Source: Pseudomonadota bacterium (GTDB lineage Bacteria; Pseudomonadota; Gammaproteobacteria; UBA1113). From it: 11,230 nucleotides of DNA. Below, in pieces: positions 1-6,891 of the stretch. The notes under the pieces are model-generated. The model was not told where the DNA came from, searched no databases, and was given only the letters and a program-made list of their open reading frames with translations. Each line of letters opens with the position of its first letter. Positions within the stretch are counted from its first letter, which is position 1. The position numbers and the translations under genes were made by a program. The DNA is taken from NCBI GenBank assembly GCA_021782065.1, contig JAJXVQ010000029.1, forward strand, positions 1 to 11,230, in the 5' to 3' direction.

Positions 1-144
1 ATTCGCGACATCTTCACCCAAACTAAGCAAAAAATCACCCAAATCTGCTCTCTCTTTGCACTTCTTACCCCTAAAACTGGAGATTTATTGTGCTAATTCA
101 ATCTTTTGTCCAGTACAGAGGTTTTTGGTACGCAAAGTCCACTT

Positions 145-177
145 TTTAATAAAGCCTTAAGCTTAATATGATAAAAT
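145..177 (+). promoter_or_regulatory. PmrA-like promoter of the coiled-coil gene
   Basis: Seen: half-site TTTAATAAA (145-153), 2 bp, half-site CTTAAGCTT (156-164), then 7 bp and a -10-like TAAAAT (172-177). The two TTAA cores are 11 bp apart. The Legionella/Coxiella PmrA consensus is roughly cTTAA-N2-TT-N2-cTTAA; this site keeps both TTAA blocks but has AA in place of the central TT. The half-site to -10 spacing equals that upstream of the gene at 2821-3564. A third overlapping TTAA lies at 163-166. The inferred transcription start is near 184, giving a leader of about 33 nt before the ATG at 217. On its own the site is imperfect; the shared geometry raises confidence. Confidence 0.5.
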
Positions 178-216
178 TTTTGCAATAGGTAGAATGATTT
201 AACTTTGGAGCAAAAA

Positions 217-1161
217 ATGGTCGATAAAATTATAACTTCCCATAACGTCATAAGTGCTATACCCGAAGCAGGTTATGCCAATCTTGAGCGGGCAAATACT
301 GAAAAGGCTAATACGGAAAGGGCTAATACCAAACAAGAAGAAAGAAAAAAAACGTTTTTTCAGTTGGCACTCATATTCCTTCTGAATGAATGGTTAAAAA
401 AGCTTATACTTCTTCAACAGGTGCTCAAAGAAGGGAATGCTGCAGGGGTTTCTGTTAAAGGCACCAAAAAAGAAATGCTGCAACTCGAGTTCACTCACGT
501 TGAACAACAGGTGGGGACTGATTTGGCTCAGAAATTAAAAGAATTAGAGCGGAAGCTGGATAATGTATTGCAACAAATGAAAGATTTATCTGAGCTTATA
601 GCCGAATTTGCAGTAGAAAAACAGGTTGTTGCGGATCATGTTACTGCTATAAACACTGGCTTGACACAGATAGAAGCGTCCTCGCCTACACTAGGTCCCA
701 CAGGTCTAATAGCTGCAATTGAACAAGTTGCGGCTTTTGGGAAACAGCTTCAACATGATCTTGTACAAACTGAGGCGAAGTTGAAAAAGACCGATGAACT
801 TTCTGGCTCAATAGAACGCAATTTAGCAGAAATAACAACCATAATGGCCAATAGTAACTTAACCAGCAAACACCCCACAGTAGATATAGCTGCTGTAGTA
901 GAGGGAATTTCTAAGTATAAACAACAGTCTCTTGCTCAAACACAACAACTAAGATTAGAGGCTACGAGTGTTAAAGAAGATCTTACTAAGACCATAGACA
1001 GAAACAACATGGTTAAGCAAGCACTTACAGCAAGGCTGTTAGCCACAAGTCCGTATACCTTTGCTAACAGTAATGCCCCTCGTCCTTCTTATGTAATGAA
1101 TAAAGAGAAAGATGAGGATATTATTCGCTTAGTTAATCAAATAACCGGAAAAAGAGGATAA
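217..1161 (+). CDS. Coiled-coil orphan protein, candidate Dot/Icm effector
   Basis: The product has 314 residues and no recognised family. The ATG at 217 is chosen because GGAG (207-210) sits 6 nt upstream; an in-frame TTG at 205 overlaps that ribosome site and is unlikely to be used. Residues 24-38 are three tandem pentapeptides, ERANT-EKANT-ERANT, encoded by three 15-bp units at 286-330. A hydrophobic to amphipathic stretch follows at about 47-70 and could contact a membrane, though charged residues interrupt it. Residues about 85-210 and 235-275 are rich in heptad-like Leu/Glu/Lys/Gln and look like coiled coils. There is no signal peptide. The tail has an acidic patch (KEKDED, about 296-301) within the last 20 residues, similar to the E-block of Dot/Icm substrates. 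The gene is AT-rich relative to its housekeeping neighbours, stands alone, converges on tatD, and has a PmrA-like promoter. The effector role is inferred. Confidence 0.8.
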   Translation: MVDKIITSHNVISAIPEAGYANLERANTEKANTERANTKQEERKKTFFQLALIFLLNEWLKKLILLQQVLKEGNAAGVSVKGTKKEMLQLEFTHVEQQVGTDLAQKLKELERKLDNVLQQMKDLSELIAEFAVEKQVVADHVTAINTGLTQIEASSPTLGPTGLIAAIEQVAAFGKQLQHDLVQTEAKLKKTDELSGSIERNLAEITTIMANSNLTSKHPTVDIAAVVEGISKYKQQSLAQTQQLRLEATSVKEDLTKTIDRNNMVKQALTARLLATSPYTFANSNAPRPSYVMNKEKDEDIIRLVNQITGKRG

Positions 1162-1180
1162 GAGCAATATCCTATTCCCC

Positions 1181-1234
1181 ACAGGGCTAGGTTAGAAGAG
1201 TGCATCGTATAACCCCCCTCTAACATAGCCCTGT
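1181..1234. repeat. Inverted repeat between convergent genes
   Basis: Arms at 1181-1196 and 1219-1234 (outer part ACAGGGCTA / TAGCCCTGT) pair over 16 bp with one mismatch around a 22-nt loop. It lies between the 3' ends of the coiled-coil gene and tatD. Neither side has a T-run, so it is not a standard intrinsic terminator. It may still protect or end both transcripts, or be a relic of a mobile element. Confidence 0.7.
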
Positions 1235-1290
1235 AAAATGCCCCTTATTGCCTAGCCGATAAAGCCTAATGTGTACCCAAATACCTTGAA

Positions 1291-2082
1291 TTATTTAGAT
1301 TCTCTAAATAACTCAAAAAAATTCTTTGTGGTCTGCTTGGCAACCGTATCCACGCTCACCTCCTGCAACTCAGCCAATTTTTCACCTACATAATGCACAA
1401 AATCGGGATAATTGGCCTTGCCACGATGTGGTACCGGCGTTAAATAGGGGGCGTCGGTTTCAACCATTAAATGACTTAACGGTAATAACCGTGCAATATC
1501 TTGCAAGGCTACGGCATTTTTAAAGGTCAGCACTCCCGAAAAAGAAACATAAAATCCCATGTCTATGGCGGCTTTAGCCATCGTTAAATCGCCCACAAAA
1601 CAATGCAATACCCCACCCACTTTTGCCGCATTTTCTTCCCGTAAAATGGCGATGGTATCTTCATTGGCATCGCGGCTATGTACTATCAATGGCTTTTGCA
1701 CAGCAATGGCCGCTTGTATATGACGCCTAAAACGCGTTCTTTGCCAGTCTAAATCACCCTGGCTGCGGTAATAATCCAAACCGGTTTCACCTATGGCCAC
1801 CACTCTAGGACGGCTAGCCCAGTCGCATAGCCTATCGACGCTGATTTCATTTTTTAACTCAGTATTAGGGTGTATACCTATGCTGCACCATACAAAAGGA
1901 TAGGCTACGGCAACGGCACAGACGGCATCCAGATTATCTTCATCTATACACACATCCAAGAAATAACGTACACCTACAGTACTGGCGCGTGTAAAAAAAT
2001 TTTCAAGGTTATAGTCAAAGGATGCTAAATCCAATTGATCCAAATGACAATGGCTATCTGCCCAAATAATTTCTTTTCCCAT
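1291..2082 (-). CDS. tatD: TatD family metal-dependent hydrolase (DNase)
   Basis: A 263-residue TatD-type amidohydrolase-fold protein, a cytoplasmic metal-dependent nuclease family linked to 3'-5' DNA/RNA trimming and DNA repair. The metal ligands expected of the family are visible: the HxH pair in DSHCHLD (His11, His13), GETGLDYY (Glu99), IVHSRD (His135), LHCF (His160) and VETDAPYLTP (Asp210). Length is typical and the gene looks intact. The ATG at 2082 has AGGA upstream and lies only 8 nt after the pilZ stop, so the two are surely co-transcribed. The order holB-pilZ-tatD is common in gammaproteobacteria; here the unit is interrupted between holB and pilZ. A tatD-like paralogue such as ycfH is the main alternative name. 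Confidence 0.95.
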   Translation of the reverse strand: MGKEIIWADSHCHLDQLDLASFDYNLENFFTRASTVGVRYFLDVCIDEDNLDAVCAVAVAYPFVWCSIGIHPNTELKNEISVDRLCDWASRPRVVAIGETGLDYYRSQGDLDWQRTRFRRHIQAAIAVQKPLIVHSRDANEDTIAILREENAAKVGGVLHCFVGDLTMAKAAIDMGFYVSFSGVLTFKNAVALQDIARLLPLSHLMVETDAPYLTPVPHRGKANYPDFVHYVGEKLAELQEVSVDTVAKQTTKNFFELFRESK

Positions 2083-2090
2083 AAAAAGTC

Positions 2091-2456
2091 CTATAAAGTA
2101 TCCGTAGGATGGTTAGAGTCTAGCATATCCGCTAAATAACCTTCTATTTTATGGCACAGAGGCAAAGCATTATCCGCAGTAAATTGCACGCCTATGCCAG
2201 CCGGTAAACCGCGCTGCGCTGATTTTGGAGTTATCCAAACCACACGACCAGTGATATTATGGTGATGACGGTCACCCGGTAGTTGCACCGATAAAGCTAC
2301 TGTATCGCCTAAAGAAAGTTTCTCTTGTGTATGTACGAACAAACCGCCATTTTGTATAAACGGCATGTATTGTCTATAAAGTGCTGTTGTATCTTCAAAT
2401 AAAATTGAGAATAAACTAGATTCATGGGCCATAGTATGGTGAATATCGTTGTTCAT
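2091..2456 (-). CDS. pilZ: PilZ domain protein, type IV pilus assembly PilZ type
   Basis: A 121-residue single-domain PilZ protein. The ATG at 2456 is preferred: GGAG lies 5 nt upstream and the product then starts like a normal PilZ. An in-frame TTG at 2495 would add 13 residues. Typical features are LYRQYMPFIQNGGLF (about 27-40), the LGDTVALSVQLPGD strand region (49-62) and the GRVVWITPKSAQ...GIGVQF core (70-92). The RxxxR cyclic-di-GMP-binding motif is absent, as expected for the PilZ-proper subgroup, which helps type IV pilus biogenesis (through PilB/FimX in Xanthomonas) rather than sensing the nucleotide itself. It is followed by tatD after 8 nt. Upstream, where holB would normally adjoin, lie a repeat element, a hairpin element and an orphan gene, so pilZ may now depend on read-through or a new promoter in 2457-2820. 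Confidence 0.93.
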   Translation of the reverse strand: MNNDIHHTMAHESSLFSILFEDTTALYRQYMPFIQNGGLFVHTQEKLSLGDTVALSVQLPGDRHHHNITGRVVWITPKSAQRGLPAGIGVQFTADNALPLCHKIEGYLADMLDSNHPTDTL

Positions 2457-2517
2457 AGTAGCTCCGACATTGGTTTGCTCTAGTAGTAAATGCAATTCCT
2501 ATACTCGCCTTCACTAC

Positions 2518-2647
2518 TATACTCATAGCAGTTAGTATTTAGAGTAGAAGACACTAGTCCTCGAGCACCAGGAGTGTAGTATTCTACATGACTGGTGCGA
2601 GATGGGCAAAGGCAACACCCCCCTAAAGATCAAATGCTATGAGTATA
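2518..2647. repeat. Palindromic dispersed element, copy 1 (130 bp)
   Basis: The ends are 13-bp perfect inverted repeats (2518-2530 TATACTCATAGCA; 2635-2647 TGCTATGAGTATA). Inside are a second pairing (TTAGTATTTAG with CTAAAGATCAA, imperfect) and a central hairpin in which CTCGAGCACCAG pairs with CTGGTGCGAG around an inner TGTAG/CTACA stem. It is clearly homologous to 8965-9094: the 15-mer CCTCGAGCACCAGGA is identical (2559-2573 and 9003-9017), and TTTAGAGTAG, GATGGGC(A/G)AAGGC and the ACACCCCC tract are shared. There is no coding potential. It is most like a MITE or REP-type element; a structured RNA is possible. It fills the spacer upstream of pilZ. Confidence 0.85.
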
Positions 2648-2699
2648 TAAATATGACCAGTATATCTATTACACTCTACGCATGTAAATAGTAAGTATA

Positions 2700-2804
2700 G
2701 GTAACCACTCGCACCTTGTTGGAACATCCGCTCCCTGGCGGTCGCGGCTCGGTTCATTTTCCGAGCCGCGACCGTCAGGGAACGGAAAGAAAAGAATCGT
2801 TACC
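2700..2804. repeat. Long hairpin element A with GC-rich core
   Basis: Arms at 2727-2752 and 2761-2786 pair over 26 positions with one G-U pair and one mismatch around the 8-nt loop TTCATTTT. Outer GGTAAC (2700-2705) and GTTACC (2799-2804) form a further short inverted repeat. The 15-mer GGTCGCGGCTCGGTT (2740-2754) recurs exactly at 8242-8256. No T-run follows the stem. It sits just downstream of the CaaX gene (2821-3564), whose transcript it could end or stabilise. The rest of the 2457-2820 spacer, outside this element and copy 1, shows nothing I recognise. Confidence 0.8.
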
Positions 2805-2820
2805 ATCTAACTTAGCTTTA

Positions 2821-3564
2821 TTACATTACAAGACAGGAAGAACTACTTTCATTTGATTGAGGCTGACCGCTCGCTTTTTTAAAGAAAGAAAAATAACTAG
2901 AACTGCTGCTAGAGGTTTGTTCTGTAGCCATTTTTGCCAATCCAAAAATAAGTTCTAACTGAGCACGGCGTTGTTCATTTTGTATTTCAAAATCACTCGC
3001 CCAAGCCTCATTATGGAATTGATCCTTTACCATGTTAAAAATATCGTCATATATATCTAAACTGTCATCTCGATAAAAATTATATTGTTTTTCTGCGCCT
3101 GTTGGAGACTTCATTTTATAGCGGATTCTTTCTTTGCTATTATCCTCATAACAAAGATAAACAATTTCATTATCTTGGATAGGATATGCATCAAAATTAG
3201 AAAAAATATCTTTACTCTGTTTATTCGCTTCAATGCACTTGAACGTGTAATTATCTTTACCCCTAGTTACATCCATTGCATCACTAGCATTAAAAATCTG
3301 CAATGATTTAGCAGTGCAGCTCTTTATTCCTGCAGATACAAAGTGGGAAATATCCTCTTGTGCCACACCTTGAAGAGCCGTTTCCACGATTTCAGCAAAT
3401 TCATCCCCATTTAGAGCTAATGCAGACAGAAAATAGTACGCTTTTTGAATTTCTTGAATTTGTTCTTTTGTAGAATTTTCGCTTAAATCATTTAAACCCC
3501 TTATGATGGTTTTTAGACATGATACAGCTTCTGTTGTCTTCACAACATCTAAATCAATGCTCAT
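2821..3564 (-). CDS. Orphan protein with C-terminal CaaX box, candidate host-prenylated effector
   Basis: The product has 247 residues and no recognised family. The ATG at 3564 follows GAGGG at 8-nt spacing. Its last residues are SSSSCLVM-stop: Cys244, two aliphatics and Met, an ideal CaaX box. Met at the last position favours host farnesyltransferase; a host protease and methyltransferase would then follow. The box comes after a Ser-rich flexible tail (about 217-243) that contains a small basic patch (Lys229-Lys230). Residues 1-90 look helical, about 100-175 are mixed and rich in Tyr/Asp, and about 180-213 are a charged helix. There is no signal peptide or obvious transmembrane segment; the polar, small-residue tail suits Dot/Icm signals. 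The promoter carries a PmrA-type box. The gene is AT-rich and sits in the middle of the holB-pilZ-tatD cluster beside repeat elements, suggesting acquisition. The CaaX box and promoter are seen; secretion and lipidation are inferred. The molecular activity is unknown. Confidence 0.88.
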   Translation of the reverse strand: MSIDLDVVKTTEAVSCLKTIIRGLNDLSENSTKEQIQEIQKAYYFLSALALNGDEFAEIVETALQGVAQEDISHFVSAGIKSCTAKSLQIFNASDAMDVTRGKDNYTFKCIEANKQSKDIFSNFDAYPIQDNEIVYLCYEDNSKERIRYKMKSPTGAEKQYNFYRDDSLDIYDDIFNMVKDQFHNEAWASDFEIQNEQRRAQLELIFGLAKMATEQTSSSSSSYFSFFKKASGQPQSNESSSSCLVM

Positions 3565-3601
3565 TTTCTTACCCTCTTAATTTATAATAACTACAGAGGA
3601 A

Positions 3602-3634
3602 ATTATACGACCGTAAGATTAAGAAAATATTAAA
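3602..3634 (-). promoter_or_regulatory. PmrA-type box and -10 promoter of the CaaX gene
   Basis: Read on the minus strand: half-site TTTAATATT (3634-3626), 2 bp, half-site CTTAATCTT (3623-3615), 7 bp, then a perfect TATAAT (3607-3602). This matches cTTAA-N2-TT-N2-cTTAA, the PmrA regulator consensus described for Legionella and Coxiella, at every defined position except the first C. The repeat covers the -35 region, as expected for an activator replacing a poor -35 box. The start is inferred near 3595, with a leader of about 31 nt. The match to this two-component target is strong, but pmrA itself is not in the window. Confidence 0.72.
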
Positions 3635-3707
3635 TATGTCTTCTATTCATACAGAAAAGGGTTGCTGTTCTTTTTTTGATCTACATTTGACCTTTTGTGG
3701 CTTTCCC

Positions 3708-4676
3708 CTACTCCTCAGCCAAAGCCAACAACCTACATTCCAAGGCCAGTTGAAAATTAAGGTTCAAGCCTTGTATGGTTTCAGAGTATAAGGTCCATAT
3801 AGATTGGCAGTGTTCTAAACATTTGTTTAAGGAAAACCGCGCCGCCAATTGTTCTATTTGTGGCGCCCTATTTTCATAAATGGAGAATAGATGATCATGC
3901 GTCACACTATAACGCACCATGTCTAAAAAGAAATAGGCCGTGGCGCGCAGTTGCGGCTCTTTTAAAAGACCGGCCCATTTTTGTGCTACCAATAAGGGAT
4001 TTTGCTGGTTTAATGCTACTGCCACACAATCGTCTAACCAAGCATTCAACTGGAGAGTGTCATCTTGTGTTAATGCCCGGGCCGCTGCCAAGGGCAGATC
4101 TCGCTCTAAACGCAATACCTGACGCAAGTCGTCTTCTGCTTTATCGCGGAATTGCGTTTTTAACCAGGCCAGTGATTGTTCCCGCGCCGCGTGTAAGACT
4201 ATGGTTTGGCAACGGCTCAATATGGTTTTAGGTAAGCTTAAATGGTGGTCCGCTACTAAAAGAAAATGTACGCGTGATTTAGGCTCTTCCAATGATTTTA
4301 ATAGCGCATTGGCTGCGGCTGTATTTAAACTTTCTGCGGGTGAAATTAGAATCACTTGTGCAGCCTGACTGTGCGCTGTTTTGCTTAAGCGTGCGATAAG
4401 TTCGCGAATGGCATCTATCTTAATAACTTTTTCGTCTTCAGCTTTAATGAGCACAAGAAAATCAGGATGATGTCCGGCTTGTAACCAATGGCAACTTTGA
4501 CATTGCCCACATGCATGGTGATCTTTAGGCTGATGACATAATAAGAAAGCAGCCCAATGCTGAGCTAAATCCATGCCGCCCAGATCGGCTGCACCGGCAA
4601 GCAGTAAGGCTTGCGGCCACAGCAGTCTATTGGATGGGAGTTGTTGTAAATACGATTTTAGCCAGGGGTATAACAT
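3708..4676 (-). CDS. holB: DNA polymerase III subunit delta'
   Basis: A 322-residue clamp-loader subunit delta', part of the cytoplasmic complex that opens the beta clamp and loads it on primed DNA. The ATG at 4676 is preferred: AAGG lies 7 nt upstream and the product begins MLYPWL like other HolB proteins; an in-frame ATG at 4706 adds 10 residues but has a poor ribosome site. Four cysteines typical of the zinc module are present (Cys47, then CGQCQSC at 56-62). The Walker-A region is degenerate (GAADLGG), as expected for non-ATPase delta'. NALLKSLEEP (123-132) and ILSRCQ (152-157) are the conserved AAA+ core and SRC motif. Tmk, the usual upstream neighbour, is absent; pnp lies upstream instead. 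Pairing with pilZ-tatD downstream is broken by the inserted CaaX gene. Confidence 0.95.
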   Translation of the reverse strand: MLYPWLKSYLQQLPSNRLLWPQALLLAGAADLGGMDLAQHWAAFLLCHQPKDHHACGQCQSCHWLQAGHHPDFLVLIKAEDEKVIKIDAIRELIARLSKTAHSQAAQVILISPAESLNTAAANALLKSLEEPKSRVHFLLVADHHLSLPKTILSRCQTIVLHAAREQSLAWLKTQFRDKAEDDLRQVLRLERDLPLAAARALTQDDTLQLNAWLDDCVAVALNQQNPLLVAQKWAGLLKEPQLRATAYFFLDMVRYSVTHDHLFSIYENRAPQIEQLAARFSLNKCLEHCQSIWTLYSETIQGLNLNFQLALECRLLALAEE

Positions 4677-4729
4677 ATTACAACCTTGTAAAGGAATATT
4701 ATTCATTCAAGGACAGTTATTACGTAAAG

Positions 4730-4753
4730 AAGGGCGGCTCAAGCGCCGCCCTT
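4730..4753 (-). terminator. Hairpin after pnp, probable terminator
   Basis: A perfect 9-bp GC-rich stem, AAGGGCGGC / GCCGCCCTT, with a 6-nt loop lies 15 nt past the pnp stop. The bases that follow on the minus strand (CTTTACG) form only a weak U-tract, so termination may be partial and allow read-through into holB, which has no obvious promoter of its own in the 92-nt gap. The stem could instead act as a 3'-end stabiliser. Confidence 0.6.
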
Positions 4754-4768
4754 GTGTCAATAGCATCG

Positions 4769-6853
4769 TTAGGAGGCTACTACATCTCTCATCGTCAAGC
4801 GTATACGCCCTTGCTTATCAATTTCCAAGACTTTCACTTCTACCATCTGGCCTTCAGCCAATACATCGGTAACGCGCTCTACGCGTTCGTGGGTGATTTG
4901 TGAAATATGTACCAGGCCTTCTTTACCGGGGAGTATGGCCACAAAAGCGCCAAAATCGGCGATCTTCACCACTTTACCTTCATACTTTTGACCGATTTCA
5001 ACTTCAGCCGTCAGCAATTCAATCCGGCGCTTCGCTTCTTTAGCAGCTTCGCCGCTGACAGAAGCTATTTTCACAATGCCATCGTCATCAATGTCGATGG
5101 TGACGCCCAATTCGTCGATCAAGCCACGAATGGTGACACCACCCTTGCCGATCACATCTTTGATTTTATCGACTGGAACTTGCATTGTCGTCATACGCGG
5201 CGCGTAATTTGACATTTCGGCACGTGACTCCGTTAAGACCTTAGCCATCTCACCTAGAATGTGCATGCGCCCTTCTTGAGCTTGCTTCAAAGCCACGCGC
5301 ATGATTTCTTCAGTGATGCCCGTGATTTTGATATCCATTTGTAATGCTGTCACACCTGTTGCCGTTCCAGCTACTTTAAAGTCCATGTCGCCTAGATGAT
5401 CTTCATCGCCTAAAATATCGCTTAATACAGCAAATCGCTCCCCTTCTTTCACCAAGCCCATAGCGATACCGGCTACAGGCGCTTTAATAGGCACACCCGC
5501 ATCCATTAAGGATAAACTACCGCCGCAGACGCTGGCCATGGAACTAGAACCATTGGATTCGGTAATTTCAGATACCACGCGCAACACGTAAGGAAAAGAC
5601 ATGGCATCAGGCAACACCGCATTTAAAGCACGTCGCGCTAAATTGCCATGGCCAATCTCGCGGCGCTTAGGCGAACTCATCATACCTACTTCGCCTACGG
5701 AATATGGAGGGAAGTTGTAATGCAACATAAAGGTTTCTTTACGTAAGCCATCTAAATCGTCTATGAGCTGCGCATCTTTCCCCGTACCCAAAGTGGTGAC
5801 GACTATAGCCTGCGTTTCACCACGCGTAAACAAGGCTGAGCCGTGTGTACGTGGCAATAAACCCGTTTGTATAGAGATAGGGCGTATGGCATTCAAAGCG
5901 CGTGCATCGATACGTGGGCCACCGGCCAATACTTTTTCACGCACAGCACGACTTTCTAGATCGCCAATGATATTGCCTATGGCTTTTTTACGGTTAGTAT
6001 CGCCTTCAACTGCAAATTCTGCCTGTATGGCTTCTTTGATTGCATCTAATTTATCGTGACGCGCTTTCTTATCTACGATTTCATAAGCGCTAACGATAGC
6101 AGCATAATGGTGTTTTTGAATTTCATCCAACAATTCGGTATCGGTGCTTGCAGCCACCCATTGCCAGCCTACAGTACCTGCGTCGGCAGCCAAATCGCGA
6201 ATCGTTTCAATAGCGATTTGCATGTGCTGATGACCAAACATCACTGCACCCAACATGACTTCTTCGGATAATTCTTTGGCTTCTGATTCCACCATCAAAA
6301 TAGCGTCTGCTGCACCGGCAACAACTAAATCTAACTTAGAATCCAGCAGCTTTTCTTTAGACGGGTTTAAAACATATTCATTATTCACATAACCTACTCT
6401 GGCTGCGGCTACTGGACCATGGAAAGGGATACCCGACAAAGCCAAGGCAGCAGAAGCGCCTAATAAAGCTGGCACATCCGGGTTAACGTCTGGATCGACG
6501 GATAATACCGTAGCAACAATTTGCACTTCCTGTTTAAAGCCATCTGGGAACATAGGACGCAAGGGCCTGTCTATTAAGCGTGAGGCCAATACTTCACGTT
6601 CCGTAGGACGTCCTTCGCGTTTGAAATAACCCCCGGGAATATTACCGCCTGCATACGTTTTTTCAATGTAATTCACTGTTAATGGAAAAAAATCCCTTTC
6701 TACAGCAGACTCTTTTTGACCAACGACGGTGACTAACACCACCGTATCGCCCATACGCACCGTAACGGCACCCGTTGCTTGTTTGGCGATCAAACCCGTT
6801 TCTAGGGTGACCACATGACTTCCATATTGGAAAGATTTCGTTACTATACTCAC
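4769..6853 (-). CDS. pnp: Polyribonucleotide nucleotidyltransferase (PNPase)
   Basis: A 694-residue phosphorolytic 3'-5' exoribonuclease, a trimeric RNA-decay enzyme that releases nucleoside diphosphates. Domains in order: RNase PH 1 (about 5-145), a helical linker domain (about 235-310), RNase PH 2 (about 313-545), KH (about 556-615, VIGKGG at 567-572) and S1 (about 620-692, FGAFV...KEGLVHIS). The catalytic acidic run [15 protein letters not shown] (482-496) and [10 protein letters not shown] (444-453) are intact. It stops directly after S1, lacking the short tail of the Escherichia coli enzyme (711 residues). The start is GTG at 6853, with AGAGG 8 nt upstream. It follows rpsO by 38 nt, the classic rpsO-pnp operon. 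Confidence 0.98.
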   Translation of the reverse strand: MSIVTKSFQYGSHVVTLETGLIAKQATGAVTVRMGDTVVLVTVVGQKESAVERDFFPLTVNYIEKTYAGGNIPGGYFKREGRPTEREVLASRLIDRPLRPMFPDGFKQEVQIVATVLSVDPDVNPDVPALLGASAALALSGIPFHGPVAAARVGYVNNEYVLNPSKEKLLDSKLDLVVAGAADAILMVESEAKELSEEVMLGAVMFGHQHMQIAIETIRDLAADAGTVGWQWVAASTDTELLDEIQKHHYAAIVSAYEIVDKKARHDKLDAIKEAIQAEFAVEGDTNRKKAIGNIIGDLESRAVREKVLAGGPRIDARALNAIRPISIQTGLLPRTHGSALFTRGETQAIVVTTLGTGKDAQLIDDLDGLRKETFMLHYNFPPYSVGEVGMMSSPKRREIGHGNLARRALNAVLPDAMSFPYVLRVVSEITESNGSSSMASVCGGSLSLMDAGVPIKAPVAGIAMGLVKEGERFAVLSDILGDEDHLGDMDFKVAGTATGVTALQMDIKITGITEEIMRVALKQAQEGRMHILGEMAKVLTESRAEMSNYAPRMTTMQVPVDKIKDVIGKGGVTIRGLIDELGVTIDIDDDGIVKIASVSGEAAKEAKRRIELLTAEVEIGQKYEGKVVKIADFGAFVAILPGKEGLVHISQITHERVERVTDVLAEGQMVEVKVLEIDKQGRIRLTMRDVVAS

Positions 6854-6891
6854 AAATTTAACCTCTTTTTAAAATACCCTTTTGGGCCTAC

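Noticed and set aside
1..144. Possible gene end at the left edge
   Set aside because: No frame with a recognisable product or family signal; only AT-rich sequence before the promoter at 145.
205..216. TTG start adding four residues to the coiled-coil protein
   Set aside because: The TTG overlaps the GGAG ribosome site of the ATG at 217, which is better placed.
2457..2495. TTG start adding 13 residues to PilZ
   Set aside because: The ATG at 2456 has GGAG at 5 nt, and the family does not need the extra residues.
2518..2804. CRISPR array or integron attC site as explanation for the repeats
   Set aside because: There is no regular repeat-spacer spacing, no cas gene or integrase, and no attC core pattern; terminal inverted repeats fit a MITE/REP-like element better.
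4573..4903. Overlapping plus-strand frames opposite the holB start and the pnp end
   Set aside because: They are antisense to well-identified genes, with no recognisable domain.
6854..6891. Small CCC-AAAA-GGG stem followed by TTTT between rpsO and pnp
   Set aside because: Only 3-4 bp of stem, too weak to call an attenuator; the genes are a classic co-transcribed pair.
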